Shown here: positions 42,097-48,848 of the stretch, one piece after another | How the letters are laid out: each line of letters opens with the position of its first letter | Position numbering within the stretch: the stretch's first letter is position 1 | NCBI RefSeq assembly: GCF_027620315.1 | Contig: NZ_JAPNNL010000034.1 | Coordinates: forward strand, 1-48,848 | Reading direction: 5' to 3' | Length of the DNA stretch: 48,848 bases | From: Nonomuraea corallina | Lineage (GTDB): Bacteria; Actinomycetota; Actinomycetes; Streptosporangiales; Streptosporangiaceae | Notes under the pieces: generated by a model | Told to the model about the DNA's origin: nothing | What the model saw: the letters and a program-made list of their open reading frames with translations, nothing else | Database searches by the model: none | Made by a program: the position numbers and the translations under genes

Positions 42097-43450
42097 CCTT
42101 GCCCCCTCCGTTGACCGTGGCGGCCAGGGCGGATTCGCCGGGTGTGAAGCCTTGTCCGGCGTACTTCCAGTGGGCCAGGACGAGGGTGCTGGTCGGGTCG
42201 TGGCGCAGGCGTTGCAGCTCTTGGGCCTCGCGGTACTCCAGGCGGACGCGCCGCAGGGCGGTCAGGGTGGTGGAGTAGGCGCGGCTCTTGGTGGAGAAGT
42301 GGCCTCGGAAGCCGAGCATGTGAGCCCACTGGCGCAGCCGGAGCGGCGCCAGGTCAGGATGGACGTCGGTGTTGCCGAGGTCCCAGGCGGTGCGGATCAG
42401 GCGGGCGGCGTGCTCGGTGACGCCGTGGGTGTGCAGGCGGGCCAGGTCTTGCCGGGTGACGCGGCGGTCCAGGGTGCCGGAGGTCTCGGCGGCTTTGGTG
42501 GCGTATTTGGCGATGTAGCCCGCGACGGCGGCCTCGGACAGGGCATCGGCGTCGAGGCCGGCGGATTGGATCGGGCGGACGTCGATGGTGCCCCAGGTGA
42601 GCTGTTGTCCGGTTTCCGGGGCGGTCAGGCGGACGGCCTTCGCGGCCGAGGTGATGGTGGCGGTGAGCAGGTCGAGGGTGGCCCAGGCGGGCGGGTTGGC
42701 GAGGGTGTCGTCGTCGCGGCCGTCGAGGCGGATGACGGCGTGGAAGTGAACGACGCCACGGGCCTGGTACTCGGCGACCTTGGCGAAGGACAGGCGGGTG
42801 GTACGGGCGAACTCCTTGCGGGTCAGGCCGGTGGCGGCGGCCAGGTGCTGGCGCAGGTAGATGGTGAAGCGGTGCCACAGGGCGGCTGCGTGGGCGTTCC
42901 ACAGGATGTGGCCGGTGTGGTCGTAGGTGTCGGGGTCGAGCGGTTGGCCGATGGCGGGGTCTCCTTTCTGGTGGCGGGTGAAGCAGGACGGGCCGGTTCG
43001 GCGTGGGTGGCAGAGGTTGAGCGTGCCGTCCTTGTCGGGGCCTCGGTGGACGGGGCCGAAGGACGGGGCGGTGAGTGTGGCGAGGACTCGCGGGTGGGTG
43101 CGGACGATGTCGGGGACTCCCTTGTCTCCGCCGAGCAGGCCCGCGCGGATGAGGTGGAAGGTGTCTTGGCGGTAGGTCTCGGCGCAGGCCGGGCAGCGTG
43201 AGGCGCGGCGGTTGCCGCAGCGGATCAGGAGTTGGCCGTGTGGTTCGTCGCGGGTGGTGAAGGTGTGCAGGAGTTCGCCGCTGGTGCTGTGCAGGGTGGT
43301 GGATTCGCCGGTGAGGCGGATCGGGTCGGTGCAGCCGCGGAGTCGGTCGACCTGGTGAAGCCAGCGGGTGACGTCGTGGTTGGAGCGGCGGGCCAGGTCC
43401 CGGATGACGGGGCCGATGAGGTCGCCGAGCTGGGCGGGTGCTTCGGTCAC
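42086..43450 (-). CDS. repSA: RepSA-type rolling-circle replication initiator
   Basis: A 454-residue protein related to pSAM2 RepSA: zinc-ribbon-like C-G-N-R-R-A-S-R-C-P-A-C, V-V-H-F-H-A-V-I-R-L-D-G (HUH-like metal motif) and the tyrosine motif Y-I-A-K-Y-A-T-K. Nicks the element's origin for replication after excision. GTG 43450 follows AGGAGG and overlaps the upstream small ORF's stop (GTGA). Confidence 0.9.
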   Translation of the reverse strand: MTEAPAQLGDLIGPVIRDLARRSNHDVTRWLHQVDRLRGCTDPIRLTGESTTLHSTSGELLHTFTTRDEPHGQLLIRCGNRRASRCPACAETYRQDTFHLIRAGLLGGDKGVPDIVRTHPRVLATLTAPSFGPVHRGPDKDGTLNLCHPRRTGPSCFTRHQKGDPAIGQPLDPDTYDHTGHILWNAHAAALWHRFTIYLRQHLAAATGLTRKEFARTTRLSFAKVAEYQARGVVHFHAVIRLDGRDDDTLANPPAWATLDLLTATITSAAKAVRLTAPETGQQLTWGTIDVRPIQSAGLDADALSEAAVAGYIAKYATKAAETSGTLDRRVTRQDLARLHTHGVTEHAARLIRTAWDLGNTDVHPDLAPLRLRQWAHMLGFRGHFSTKSRAYSTTLTALRRVRLEYREAQELQRLRHDPTSTLVLAHWKYAGQGFTPGESALAATVNGGGKDDH

Positions 43451-43566
43451 TGAGCCTCCTCTCCGCTGCCTTTGCAGCACGGGCAGTTGATGACGATCAG
43501 GTTGTGGGTCGGGCGGATGCGGACGGAGCCGTAGCCGCCGCATTCCGGACAGGGCCGGTGGCGCAT
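43447..43566 (-). CDS. Tiny zinc-ribbon protein 1
   Basis: A 39-residue ORF (begins M-R-H-R-P-C-P-E-C-G-G) with C-P-E-C and C-P-C-C motifs, probably one zinc site. ATG 43566; its TGA overlaps the repSA GTG, so it may control repSA translation by coupling. Function unknown. Confidence 0.72.
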   Translation of the reverse strand: MRHRPCPECGGYGSVRIRPTHNLIVINCPCCKGSGEEAQ

Positions 43567-43657
43567 ACTTGACTTCCTTCGTGAGAGTGGAGGGTGACGC
43601 CCCACGGGGACGGCGTGGCTGCCAGGCTTGAGCCGTCCCGTGGTGGCGTCGCCGGAG

Positions 43658-43765
43658 CTAGTCGCGGCTGTCGATGTCGATGCCGGTGCCGGAGCAGTCG
43701 CGGCAGGTGTCGTCGTCGTGCAGGCCGGTGCCGTTGCAGGTGGCGCAGGCGTAGAAGTGGATCAT
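43658..43765 (-). CDS. Tiny zinc-ribbon protein 2 (DnaJ-type CxxCxGxG)
   Basis: A 35-residue ORF, M-I-H-F-Y-A-C-A-T-C-N-G-T-G then C-R-D-C-S-G-T-G. Two CxxCxGxG repeats form a miniature DnaJ-like zinc finger. AGGAGG stands 9 nt before ATG 43765. Overlaps the end of the preceding ORF. Confidence 0.75.
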   Translation of the reverse strand: MIHFYACATCNGTGLHDDDTCRDCSGTGIDIDSRD

Positions 43766-43899
43766 TCGGGTTCACCTCCTTGGGTTGTGCAGGGGCAGGG
43801 CTGGTCGGGTGTGGTGGTGTCGCAGTCGGGCGGGTCGCCGTCGAAGTCGCAGCCGTAGCGGGCGCAGCAGGCGCAGAACGGGCACGGTAAACGGGTCAT
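43762..43899 (-). CDS. Tiny Cys-rich protein 3
   Basis: A 45-residue ORF with eight Cys (C-P-F-C-A-C-C, Y-G-C-D, D-C-D, C-P-C). Its fourth codon is TTA, the rare codon read by bldA tRNA in actinomycetes. Overlaps the next ORF (ATGA at 43762). Unknown function. Confidence 0.65.
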   Translation of the reverse strand: MTRLPCPFCACCARYGCDFDGDPPDCDTTTPDQPCPCTTQGGEPE

Positions 43900-43901
43900 G
43901 A

Positions 43902-44051
43902 TCAGGTGCCGCAGCAGTCCAGGCACAAGGCCCAGGTGTCGACGCGGGTGACGTTCTTGCCCCGGCCGATGATCTGGAAGGTCTCGACCTGGCCTTCGCC
44001 GTTGCAGGTCCGGCAGACGGGCTTTCGGGTACGGGGCCGCTTGGTGGTCAT
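43902..44051 (-). CDS. Tiny zinc-ribbon protein 4
   Basis: A 49-residue ORF: basic N-terminus M-T-T-K-R-P-R-T-R-K, then C-R-T-C-N-G-E-G and C-L-D-C-C. A pair of CxxC motifs predicts one zinc ribbon. Overlaps the upstream ORF stop. Confidence 0.7.
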   Translation of the reverse strand: MTTKRPRTRKPVCRTCNGEGQVETFQIIGRGKNVTRVDTWALCLDCCGT

Positions 44052-44188
44052 CGGGTGCCCGCCCCTCGACAGGTGGGGCAGGTCTCCGAGACCTCGATCA
44101 CGAGCGTCGGGCCGGTGTGCTGCGGCTGACTGCGGTAGGCGGTGATGGTGCCGAAGCCGAGGCAGCGGCGGCAGTAGGGCCGGTTCAT
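44048..44188 (-). CDS. Tiny zinc-ribbon protein 5
   Basis: A 46-residue ORF, M-N-R-P-Y-C-R-R-C-L-G-F-G ... C-P-T-C-R-G-A-G. Two CxxCxGxG-like knuckles. ATG 44188 overlaps the upstream gene's TGA (ATGA). Confidence 0.72.
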   Translation of the reverse strand: MNRPYCRRCLGFGTITAYRSQPQHTGPTLVIEVSETCPTCRGAGTR

Positions 44189-44604
44189 GACGTGGCGTCT
44201 CCTCTCGTGGCGAGCCAGGCGGCGCGGTTGCCGTGGGCGTGGTTGATGGCGGCCAGGACGCGGGCGAGGTTGGTGGCGTCTAGGCAGGTGATGGCGGGGC
44301 CGAGTTCGACCGGCACCCCGTCGGCGATCGACAGGGCGATGCGCAGGACGGCGGCCTCGCTGCCGGAGCAGGGCATGCGGCCGTAGGTGAGTGCGGCGTG
44401 GGCGGCCTGCCAGTCGATGACCGCGTACGGAGTGCGGGTGTAGGTGGCGGTGAGGTAGTCGACGGCGTAGCGGCGGAACTCCGGCCGGTGCAGCCACACG
44501 TCGTGCTGGACGAGCAACTCGACGGCGGCTTCCAGGGCGCAGGAGCCGCGTGCCCAGGCGCGGGCGGCGTCGATCAGGTGGTGGAGGGTGGGCTTGCTGG
44601 TCAT
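44185..44604 (-). CDS. Unknown element protein
   Basis: A 139-residue mostly helical protein (L-H-H-L-I-D-A-A-R-A-W, A-A-H-A-A-L-T-Y-G-R). Common in AICEs between spread and zinc-ribbon genes; no known domain. Coupled at both ends by ATGA overlaps. Confidence 0.7.
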   Translation of the reverse strand: MTSKPTLHHLIDAARAWARGSCALEAAVELLVQHDVWLHRPEFRRYAVDYLTATYTRTPYAVIDWQAAHAALTYGRMPCSGSEAAVLRIALSIADGVPVELGPAITCLDATNLARVLAAINHAHGNRAAWLATRGDATS

Positions 44605-45296
44605 GCGGCGGGTTCCTTCCGGAGGTGGGTGAGCAGGTCGGCGGCCAGGTCGGGCGAGACGTGCATGCGGGTGGCGAGCTGGTCGCCGGTGATGGGCCGC
44701 TGGTGGCTGGTGTGGTGGTCGTCGGCCAGGCGGCGGGCGTAGGCCAGCAGGGCGGGCGACGGACCGGACTCGGCGTGACCTGGCTCGGCCGGGCCGGAGC
44801 CGGGTGGCGGAGCCGGGTCGAGCTGCGGTGCCTCGGTAGCCGTTACCGTCTCGGCGGGGCCGGGCTGTTCGTCGGCGTCGTCCGCCACCAGCTCGGCCGC
44901 GTGGGCGGTAGAGCGGTGGGAGGCGCGGCGCTCCAGCATGGAAACCGCGACGAGGAAGGCGACGGCGGGTGTGGCGGCAGTGATCCAGCCCCACACGCTC
45001 GGGTGTGCGGTGGCGAGGTTGGCGGCCAGGGTGAGGACGATGCCGCCGGTCAGCACAAGCGCCGGCCACGAGATGAGCCCGTGGCGGTGGCGGCCGGTGC
45101 GCTTGTCGCGCTGGAGTTCGCGGGCGGCCATCACGCACATCAGGTCGATGCACACGGCGACCGCCCACGCCTGCCAGCCGTGCTGCCCGTGCCGGTTGGC
45201 CAGGTCGCTAATGTGAGTGAACGAGCCGACAGCAGCGATGACCGCCAGGACGACGACGGGGCCGGAGTCGAGCAGCCGGGCGCGGATGCGTCCCAT
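44601..45296 (-). CDS. DUF2637 spread (Spd-like) protein
   Basis: A 231-residue protein with four TM helices (about 15-125), the DUF2637 core, then a Pro/Ala linker and a small helical C-terminal domain (T-G-D-Q-L-A-T-R-M-H-V-S, helix-turn-helix-like). Likely helps intramycelial plasmid spread with TraSA. ATG 45296 follows AGGAGG by 8 nt. Confidence 0.82.
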   Translation of the reverse strand: MGRIRARLLDSGPVVVLAVIAAVGSFTHISDLANRHGQHGWQAWAVAVCIDLMCVMAARELQRDKRTGRHRHGLISWPALVLTGGIVLTLAANLATAHPSVWGWITAATPAVAFLVAVSMLERRASHRSTAHAAELVADDADEQPGPAETVTATEAPQLDPAPPPGSGPAEPGHAESGPSPALLAYARRLADDHHTSHQRPITGDQLATRMHVSPDLAADLLTHLRKEPAA

Positions 45297-45381
45297 GGGT
45301 GGCACCTCCTTTCGGTTTCGGGCATGGGGCGGGTAGGGACCTGGCGCGATGAGGCCCGCGCCGGGCCGAGGTGGAGATGGG

Positions 45382-46752
45382 TTAGGTGGGTTCGCCTTCG
45401 CGGGCCAGGGCTTCCAGCTCGGCGTCCGTGACGGTCACGGATTCGGCACCGGTAAGAAGGTCGGCCCAGGCGGGCGCGAGCTGGGCATGCTGGGTGGCGG
45501 CGGCTTCGGCCGCTTCTTCGCTGACGTAGACGGAGCGAGCGCGGTACCACCGGCCGTCATCGCCGACCACGATGGCGGTGCCGGGCATGCTGGCCGGGAT
45601 CTGGCGGGCCGCGTCGAGGGCGGCCGGGTCGGTGTCGCCGAGGGTCATGGTGGCGGTCTCCGGGTCGTTGACCCGGTGGCAGATCCGGCCGGATAGTTGG
45701 GAGCGCAGGGCGGTGACGCCGGGGCCGAGGTCGGAGCCGACCCGTTGCCCGCAGACCACCAGGTACACGCCGAACGCCCGGCCGAGCTGGGCGAGCCGCA
45801 GGAGTGCGGTGGCGGTGGTGGCGATCTCGTCTTTCTCGCCCTTGTGGGCCATCAGGAACAGCTCGGCCACCTCGTCCACCAGGACCACGACCGGCGTCGG
45901 CCGCAGGTGTTCGGGCAGCTTCCAGACGTTGCGGGCCTTGTTCGCGCGGCACAGCGCCATGCGGGTCTTGACCAGGCAGATCAGGTCGTTGAGCAGGCCG
46001 ACGCATTCGGCGCGCTCGGTGGCGATGGCCGACAGGCGTCGGCCGTAGGCGGTGAGTTCGACGCCGCCCTTGAGGTCGAAGCCGACCAGGGCGACCGGTT
46101 GCGGTGACAGGCCGGTGATCAGTGCGTTGAGCAGGGTGGACTTGCCGGATTGGGTGGCTCCGGTGTTGAGCCAGTGCGGCACCGTACGGAAGTCGATCAC
46201 CCAGGGTGCGCCGGTCTCCAGTAGCCCGACCCGCACCCGCAGCAGTCCTTCCGACAGCAGCGGGATACGGATCTCGGACAGCGGATCACCTCGGGTGGCC
46301 AGCAGCGTGACCCGGCCCGGCCGGGAGGCGATGAGGCGTACCGAGTGGACCCGCCAGGCGTGCGCGAGGTTGGACAGCCGGGCCGTGTAGTCGTCCGGCG
46401 TCTGCCCGTCCATGAGCGTGATGTTGACGCGGAAGCCGAGACGGCAGGGCCGGACAAGGCCGAGGCGGGGCGGCTTGTCGATCTGCACCCTGCGGACCTT
46501 CCGCTTCTGGGACAGAGAGATGGTGGCGTTGCCGACGACCGGGAGGCCGTCGAGGGTGTAGCGCCAGCGGCGCCGTTTACGGGTGAGTGAGCAGCCGAGG
46601 GCGACGTTGCCCCAGGTGAAGTAGACGTGAGCGGTCTTGACCGGGTAGCCCACGACCAGCCAGAACGAGGCGGGGTGCAGCACGCGCCACACCAGCAGGA
46701 CCGTGCAGACCAAGGCCACGGTGATGGCCAGCGGGATCAGCCAGTCGGACAT
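45382..46752 (-). CDS. traSA: FtsK/SpoIIIE-type DNA translocase TraSA
   Basis: A 456-residue pump: N-terminal TM (about 5-24 and 28-45), Walker A G-A-T-Q-S-G-K-S (198-205), Walker B V-V-V-L-V-D-E (Asp293, Glu294), and a C-terminal part typical of TraB/TraSA. Moves double-stranded element DNA between cells. A 16-bp palindrome lies 14 nt upstream of its ATG. Confidence 0.93.
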   Translation of the reverse strand: MSDWLIPLAITVALVCTVLLVWRVLHPASFWLVVGYPVKTAHVYFTWGNVALGCSLTRKRRRWRYTLDGLPVVGNATISLSQKRKVRRVQIDKPPRLGLVRPCRLGFRVNITLMDGQTPDDYTARLSNLAHAWRVHSVRLIASRPGRVTLLATRGDPLSEIRIPLLSEGLLRVRVGLLETGAPWVIDFRTVPHWLNTGATQSGKSTLLNALITGLSPQPVALVGFDLKGGVELTAYGRRLSAIATERAECVGLLNDLICLVKTRMALCRANKARNVWKLPEHLRPTPVVVLVDEVAELFLMAHKGEKDEIATTATALLRLAQLGRAFGVYLVVCGQRVGSDLGPGVTALRSQLSGRICHRVNDPETATMTLGDTDPAALDAARQIPASMPGTAIVVGDDGRWYRARSVYVSEEAAEAAATQHAQLAPAWADLLTGAESVTVTDAELEALAREGEPT

Positions 46753-46766
46753 ACTTGGAGCGTTCC

Positions 46767-46782
46767 TTTCGAAGCTTCGAAA
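46767..46782. promoter_or_regulatory. Perfect 16-bp palindrome upstream of traSA
   Basis: TTTCGAAGCTTCGAAA, 14 nt before the traSA ATG, overlapping its ribosome-binding area. A candidate operator for the element's repressor, or an RNA hairpin limiting traSA translation. Confidence 0.6.
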
Positions 46783-46849
46783 AGGGACGGGACCCGGGAG
46801 CGGGCGGGTAGCTGCCAGGCGATGCGCCCGCTCCCGGGGTACTTTCGGG

Positions 46850-47176
46850 TCAGGCCGCCTTCGTGACGAGAGTGATGGTCTCGGCGCGAAAGCCGAGCCC
46901 GGACCGGCCGTTCATCTGCCAGAAGAAGGCCGCCAGGCCGACCGGGCGGACCTGCACGCCCTCGGGGATCTGCGGGAACGTCTCGCTCGGGAACGTCACC
47001 ACGAGCACCGGGTTGCGCCGGTCGTCGTTCGGCTTGGGCAGCAGCGGGATGGTGTAGAGCTCGCGCCCCTCGGCGTCGCGTTTGACTTCGCCGGTGGCGC
47101 GGTCGACGATCTTCGGCTCGGGCTCACCGGCGACGATGAAGGCCAGGCCGGTGATGTCGACGGGGATGTTACGCAT
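46850..47176 (-). CDS. SCO3933-family regulatory protein
   Basis: A 108-residue protein beginning M-R-N-I-P-V-D-I-T-G with F-I-V-A-G-E-P-E-P-K and G-F-R-A-E-T-I-T near the end, the pattern of the small regulatory protein found upstream of tra genes in AICEs. GAGGAG stands 6 nt before ATG 47176. First gene of the leftward operon. Confidence 0.82.
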   Translation of the reverse strand: MRNIPVDITGLAFIVAGEPEPKIVDRATGEVKRDAEGRELYTIPLLPKPNDDRRNPVLVVTFPSETFPQIPEGVQVRPVGLAAFFWQMNGRSGLGFRAETITLVTKAA

Positions 47177-47192
47177 GGTGAACTCCTCTGAA

Positions 47193-47311
47193 GGTTGCCT
47201 AACTTGGCTAGGCATCTTGCTGACAGGAATCATGTTGCCCAGCATGGCTAGCCATGTCAAGCATCATCGAGAAACTGGACTAGGCAACCTAGGAGAACTA
47301 CGCTGGTTTGC
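47193..47311. promoter_or_regulatory. Operator and divergent promoter region of the element
   Basis: GGTTGCCTA (47193-47201) and TAGGCAACC (47281-47289) are perfect inverses; GCCTA-N7-TAGGC spans 47197-47213; CATGGCTAGCCATG (47243-47256) is a 14-bp palindrome. The GntR gene has TACGCT (47299-47304) 7 nt before its GTG, with an operator copy just upstream, a design for autorepression. Confidence 0.7.
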
Positions 47312-48157
47312 GTGATGAGTCTCGATCCCGACGACCCCCGCCCGCCGTACCAGCAGGTCGCCAACGCCTTGCGCGCCGCGATCCTGACCAAGAAGTTCGA
47401 GCCGGGGGAGAAACTCCCCTCAGGCCACGACCTCGCGAAGAAGTACGGCGTGGCGCGCATGACCATCCAGCAGGCCATCCGCCTGCTACGCGACGAGGGC
47501 CTGGTCGTCTCACGCCAAGGCAGCGGCGTCTTCGTCCGCGAACGCACCGAACGGCCGGTCGAGCTGCGCCCCCACATCGAACGGGCCTTCGAGGAGCCCA
47601 ACGTCTCCATCGACTTCGCCGGCTTCTCCGGCGAGACCCTCAACGGGATGCTTCAAGAGCCCCTGGACAAGATCCGGCTCGGACGGCTCACCCCCGAGTC
47701 CATCGCCATCCGCATCCTGGTCCCCGACATGGAACACCCCATGTCCCTGCCATGCCGGGCCGAGGACCTCACCGACGACCCGGTGATCAGGACCCGTGCC
47801 TTGCGTATCCAGCAGCGCAGTGTCCAGGCCATCGCCGACGCCGTACACGAGCTGGCAGACCTCGGACTGGTCAAAACCGCCACCGTCCAGGTACGCGTCC
47901 ACCAGACCGCACCCGCGTTCAAGTTCTACGTGATCAACCGCGAACGGGTGTTCTTCGGCTTCTACCCCGTCGTCAAGCACACCGTCCGCATCAAGGGCGA
48001 ACCCCACGAGCTGTACGACGTCATGGGCAAGGACGCCCTGCTCTTCCACTACGAGATCACCGAAGACCCCACCTCGATGGCCTCCCAGTACGTCACCGAA
48101 ACCCGCCGCTGGTTCGACAGCATGTGGACCACCATCAGCCGCGAGATTGAGCTATGA
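47312..48157 (+). CDS. korSA: GntR-family repressor (KorSA-like)
   Basis: A 281-residue protein: winged helix-turn-helix (P-P-Y-Q-Q-V-A-N-A-L, K-L-P-S-G-H-D-L-A, T-I-Q-Q-A-I-R-L-L), then a C-terminal domain unlike UTRA. GTG 47312 is 7 nt after a TACGCT -10: leaderless (the next codon is ATG). Likely controls the leftward operon; overlaps the HAD gene (ATGA). Confidence 0.85.
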   Translation: MMSLDPDDPRPPYQQVANALRAAILTKKFEPGEKLPSGHDLAKKYGVARMTIQQAIRLLRDEGLVVSRQGSGVFVRERTERPVELRPHIERAFEEPNVSIDFAGFSGETLNGMLQEPLDKIRLGRLTPESIAIRILVPDMEHPMSLPCRAEDLTDDPVIRTRALRIQQRSVQAIADAVHELADLGLVKTATVQVRVHQTAPAFKFYVINRERVFFGFYPVVKHTVRIKGEPHELYDVMGKDALLFHYEITEDPTSMASQYVTETRRWFDSMWTTISREIEL

Positions 48158-48816
48158 CCACCGCCGCCGACCTCATCCGCCAGGCCGACGCCGTCCTGCT
48201 CGACTTCGACGGCCCCGTATGCAGCATCTTCGCCGGACTACCCGCACCCGTGGTCGCCGCCCGGCTCAAGCAGGTGCTCGTCAAGGAAGGCGTGCAACTG
48301 CCGGAGGACGTCGAGGCGCTAGAGGACCCGCTCAAGGTGCTGCGCCGTACCGCCGAGATCGCGCCGGAGTTGGTCGACAAGGTGGAGACCGCGCTCATGG
48401 GTAACGAGGTCGAGGCCGCAACCAGCGCCGAGATCACACCAGGGGTTCGAGAGTTCTTCGAAGCGTGCGCAGAGGCCGGCAAGCCGGTCGGCATCGTCAG
48501 CAACAACTCCGCACCCGCCATCGAGACCTTCCTTGCCGTGGCCCAGTTGGAGGAGTGGGTCACCGCGGTTTCCGGACGCCCCATCGGCGTACCGGAGCAG
48601 ATGAAGCCACACCCCCAGTCAGTGCTGTGGGCATGCAAGGCGCTGGGAGTCGAGCCAGCCAAGGCCGTGCTGATCGGGGACTCGGACTTCGACATGCAGG
48701 CCGCGCGCAACGCCGGAACCCGCAGCATCGCCTACGCCAACGAGCCGGGAAAGGCCGACAGACTCACCCAGGCCGGGGCCGACGCGATGATCGGCAGCAT
48801 GGCTGACCTGGTCTAA
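48154..48816 (+). CDS. HAD-family phosphatase
   Basis: A 220-residue hydrolase: D-F-D-G-P-V (Asp17, Asp19), S-N-N-S (Ser116), Lys151 in M-K-P-H-P, and G-D-S-D-F-D (Asp176, Asp180). Substrate unknown. Translationally coupled to the GntR gene. Recurrent AICE cargo next to the repressor. Confidence 0.88.
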   Translation: MTTAADLIRQADAVLLDFDGPVCSIFAGLPAPVVAARLKQVLVKEGVQLPEDVEALEDPLKVLRRTAEIAPELVDKVETALMGNEVEAATSAEITPGVREFFEACAEAGKPVGIVSNNSAPAIETFLAVAQLEEWVTAVSGRPIGVPEQMKPHPQSVLWACKALGVEPAKAVLIGDSDFDMQAARNAGTRSIAYANEPGKADRLTQAGADAMIGSMADLV

Positions 48817-48848
48817 CAGCAGTAGCGAGACAAGATCGACAGCCGTGC

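Larger units (their letters stand above)
40065..48848. mobile_element. Integrated actinomycete integrative and conjugative element (AICE), right end outside window
   Basis: pSAM2-type module order: integrase, excisionase, RepSA-like initiator, small zinc-ribbon genes, DUF2637 spread protein, FtsK-like TraSA, regulatory protein, divergent GntR repressor and a HAD phosphatase. It begins at the 3' end of tRNA-Thr(TGT). No second copy of the tRNA 3' sequence occurs before 48848, so attR lies beyond. Transfer as double-stranded DNA by the FtsK-type pump is known for the family. Confidence 0.92.

Noticed and set aside
40065..48848. Second copy of the tRNA-Thr 3' end (attR)
   Set aside because: I found no repeat of the T-arm/acceptor sequence before the right edge, so the distal boundary is not claimed.

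Overview
The window is chromosomal DNA of a very high-GC actinomycete. Mycothiol glycosyltransferase mshA, CarD, senX3/regX3, the MurT/GatD amidation pair, DUF2637/DUF2516/DUF1416 families and a pSAM2-type integrated element all point to a spore-forming, Streptomyces-related lineage. Gene content and order fit Streptosporangiales (Nonomuraea-like) best, but that placement is an inference. Many genes start 6-7 nt after a TANNNT -10 box, so leaderless transcription is common and helps fix start codons.

Layout. 1-2.7 kb: the end of an anti-sigma-like protein, then a sulfur block (thioredoxin-like protein, Cys-containing leader peptide with a hairpin, DUF4395, thiosulfate sulfurtransferase, DUF1416). 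2.8-12.7 kb: a poorly understood envelope block. It holds a multi-pass membrane protein, three membrane-anchored proteins with extracytoplasmic domains (one with a long disordered, collagen-like cytoplasmic part), a membrane protein resembling a VirD4 ATPase with a degraded P-loop, and an intact HerA/VirB4-like ATPase. This is the best candidate here for an undescribed molecular machine. 12.8-24.6 kb: housekeeping genes (murT-gatD, DsrE, nitrobindin-like, fur, ygfZ, dtd, asparaginase, DUF2207, AlaX, DUF2516, HbhA-like, XRE, M56/BlaI pair, macro domain). A roughly 200-nt structured intergenic segment precedes fur.

24.6-40 kb: methyltransferase and SDR, mshA-ybjN-gpmA, then a decayed locus. The decayed locus has a histidine kinase with a C-terminal frameshift, a response regulator lacking its receiver domain, and an ABC-permease fragment facing it across a junction near 30.28 kb. 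Next come phoU and senX3-regX3, a lipoprotein, carD-ispF, two tandem GlsB/YeaQ-type membrane proteins (the second with its ribosome-binding site buried in a 16-bp stem), a DUF2637 protein, cysS, rlmB and tRNA-Thr(TGT).

40 kb to the right edge: an actinomycete integrative and conjugative element (AICE) sitting at the 3' end of the tRNA. One compact leftward operon encodes TraSA-type FtsK translocase, a DUF2637 spread protein, an unknown protein, five tiny Cys-rich zinc-ribbon proteins, RepSA-type replication initiator, excisionase and integrase. An SCO3933-type regulatory gene lies upstream. Divergent from it, a leaderless GntR (KorSA-like) regulator and a HAD phosphatase read rightward. The operators lie between. 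The distal att site is not in the window.
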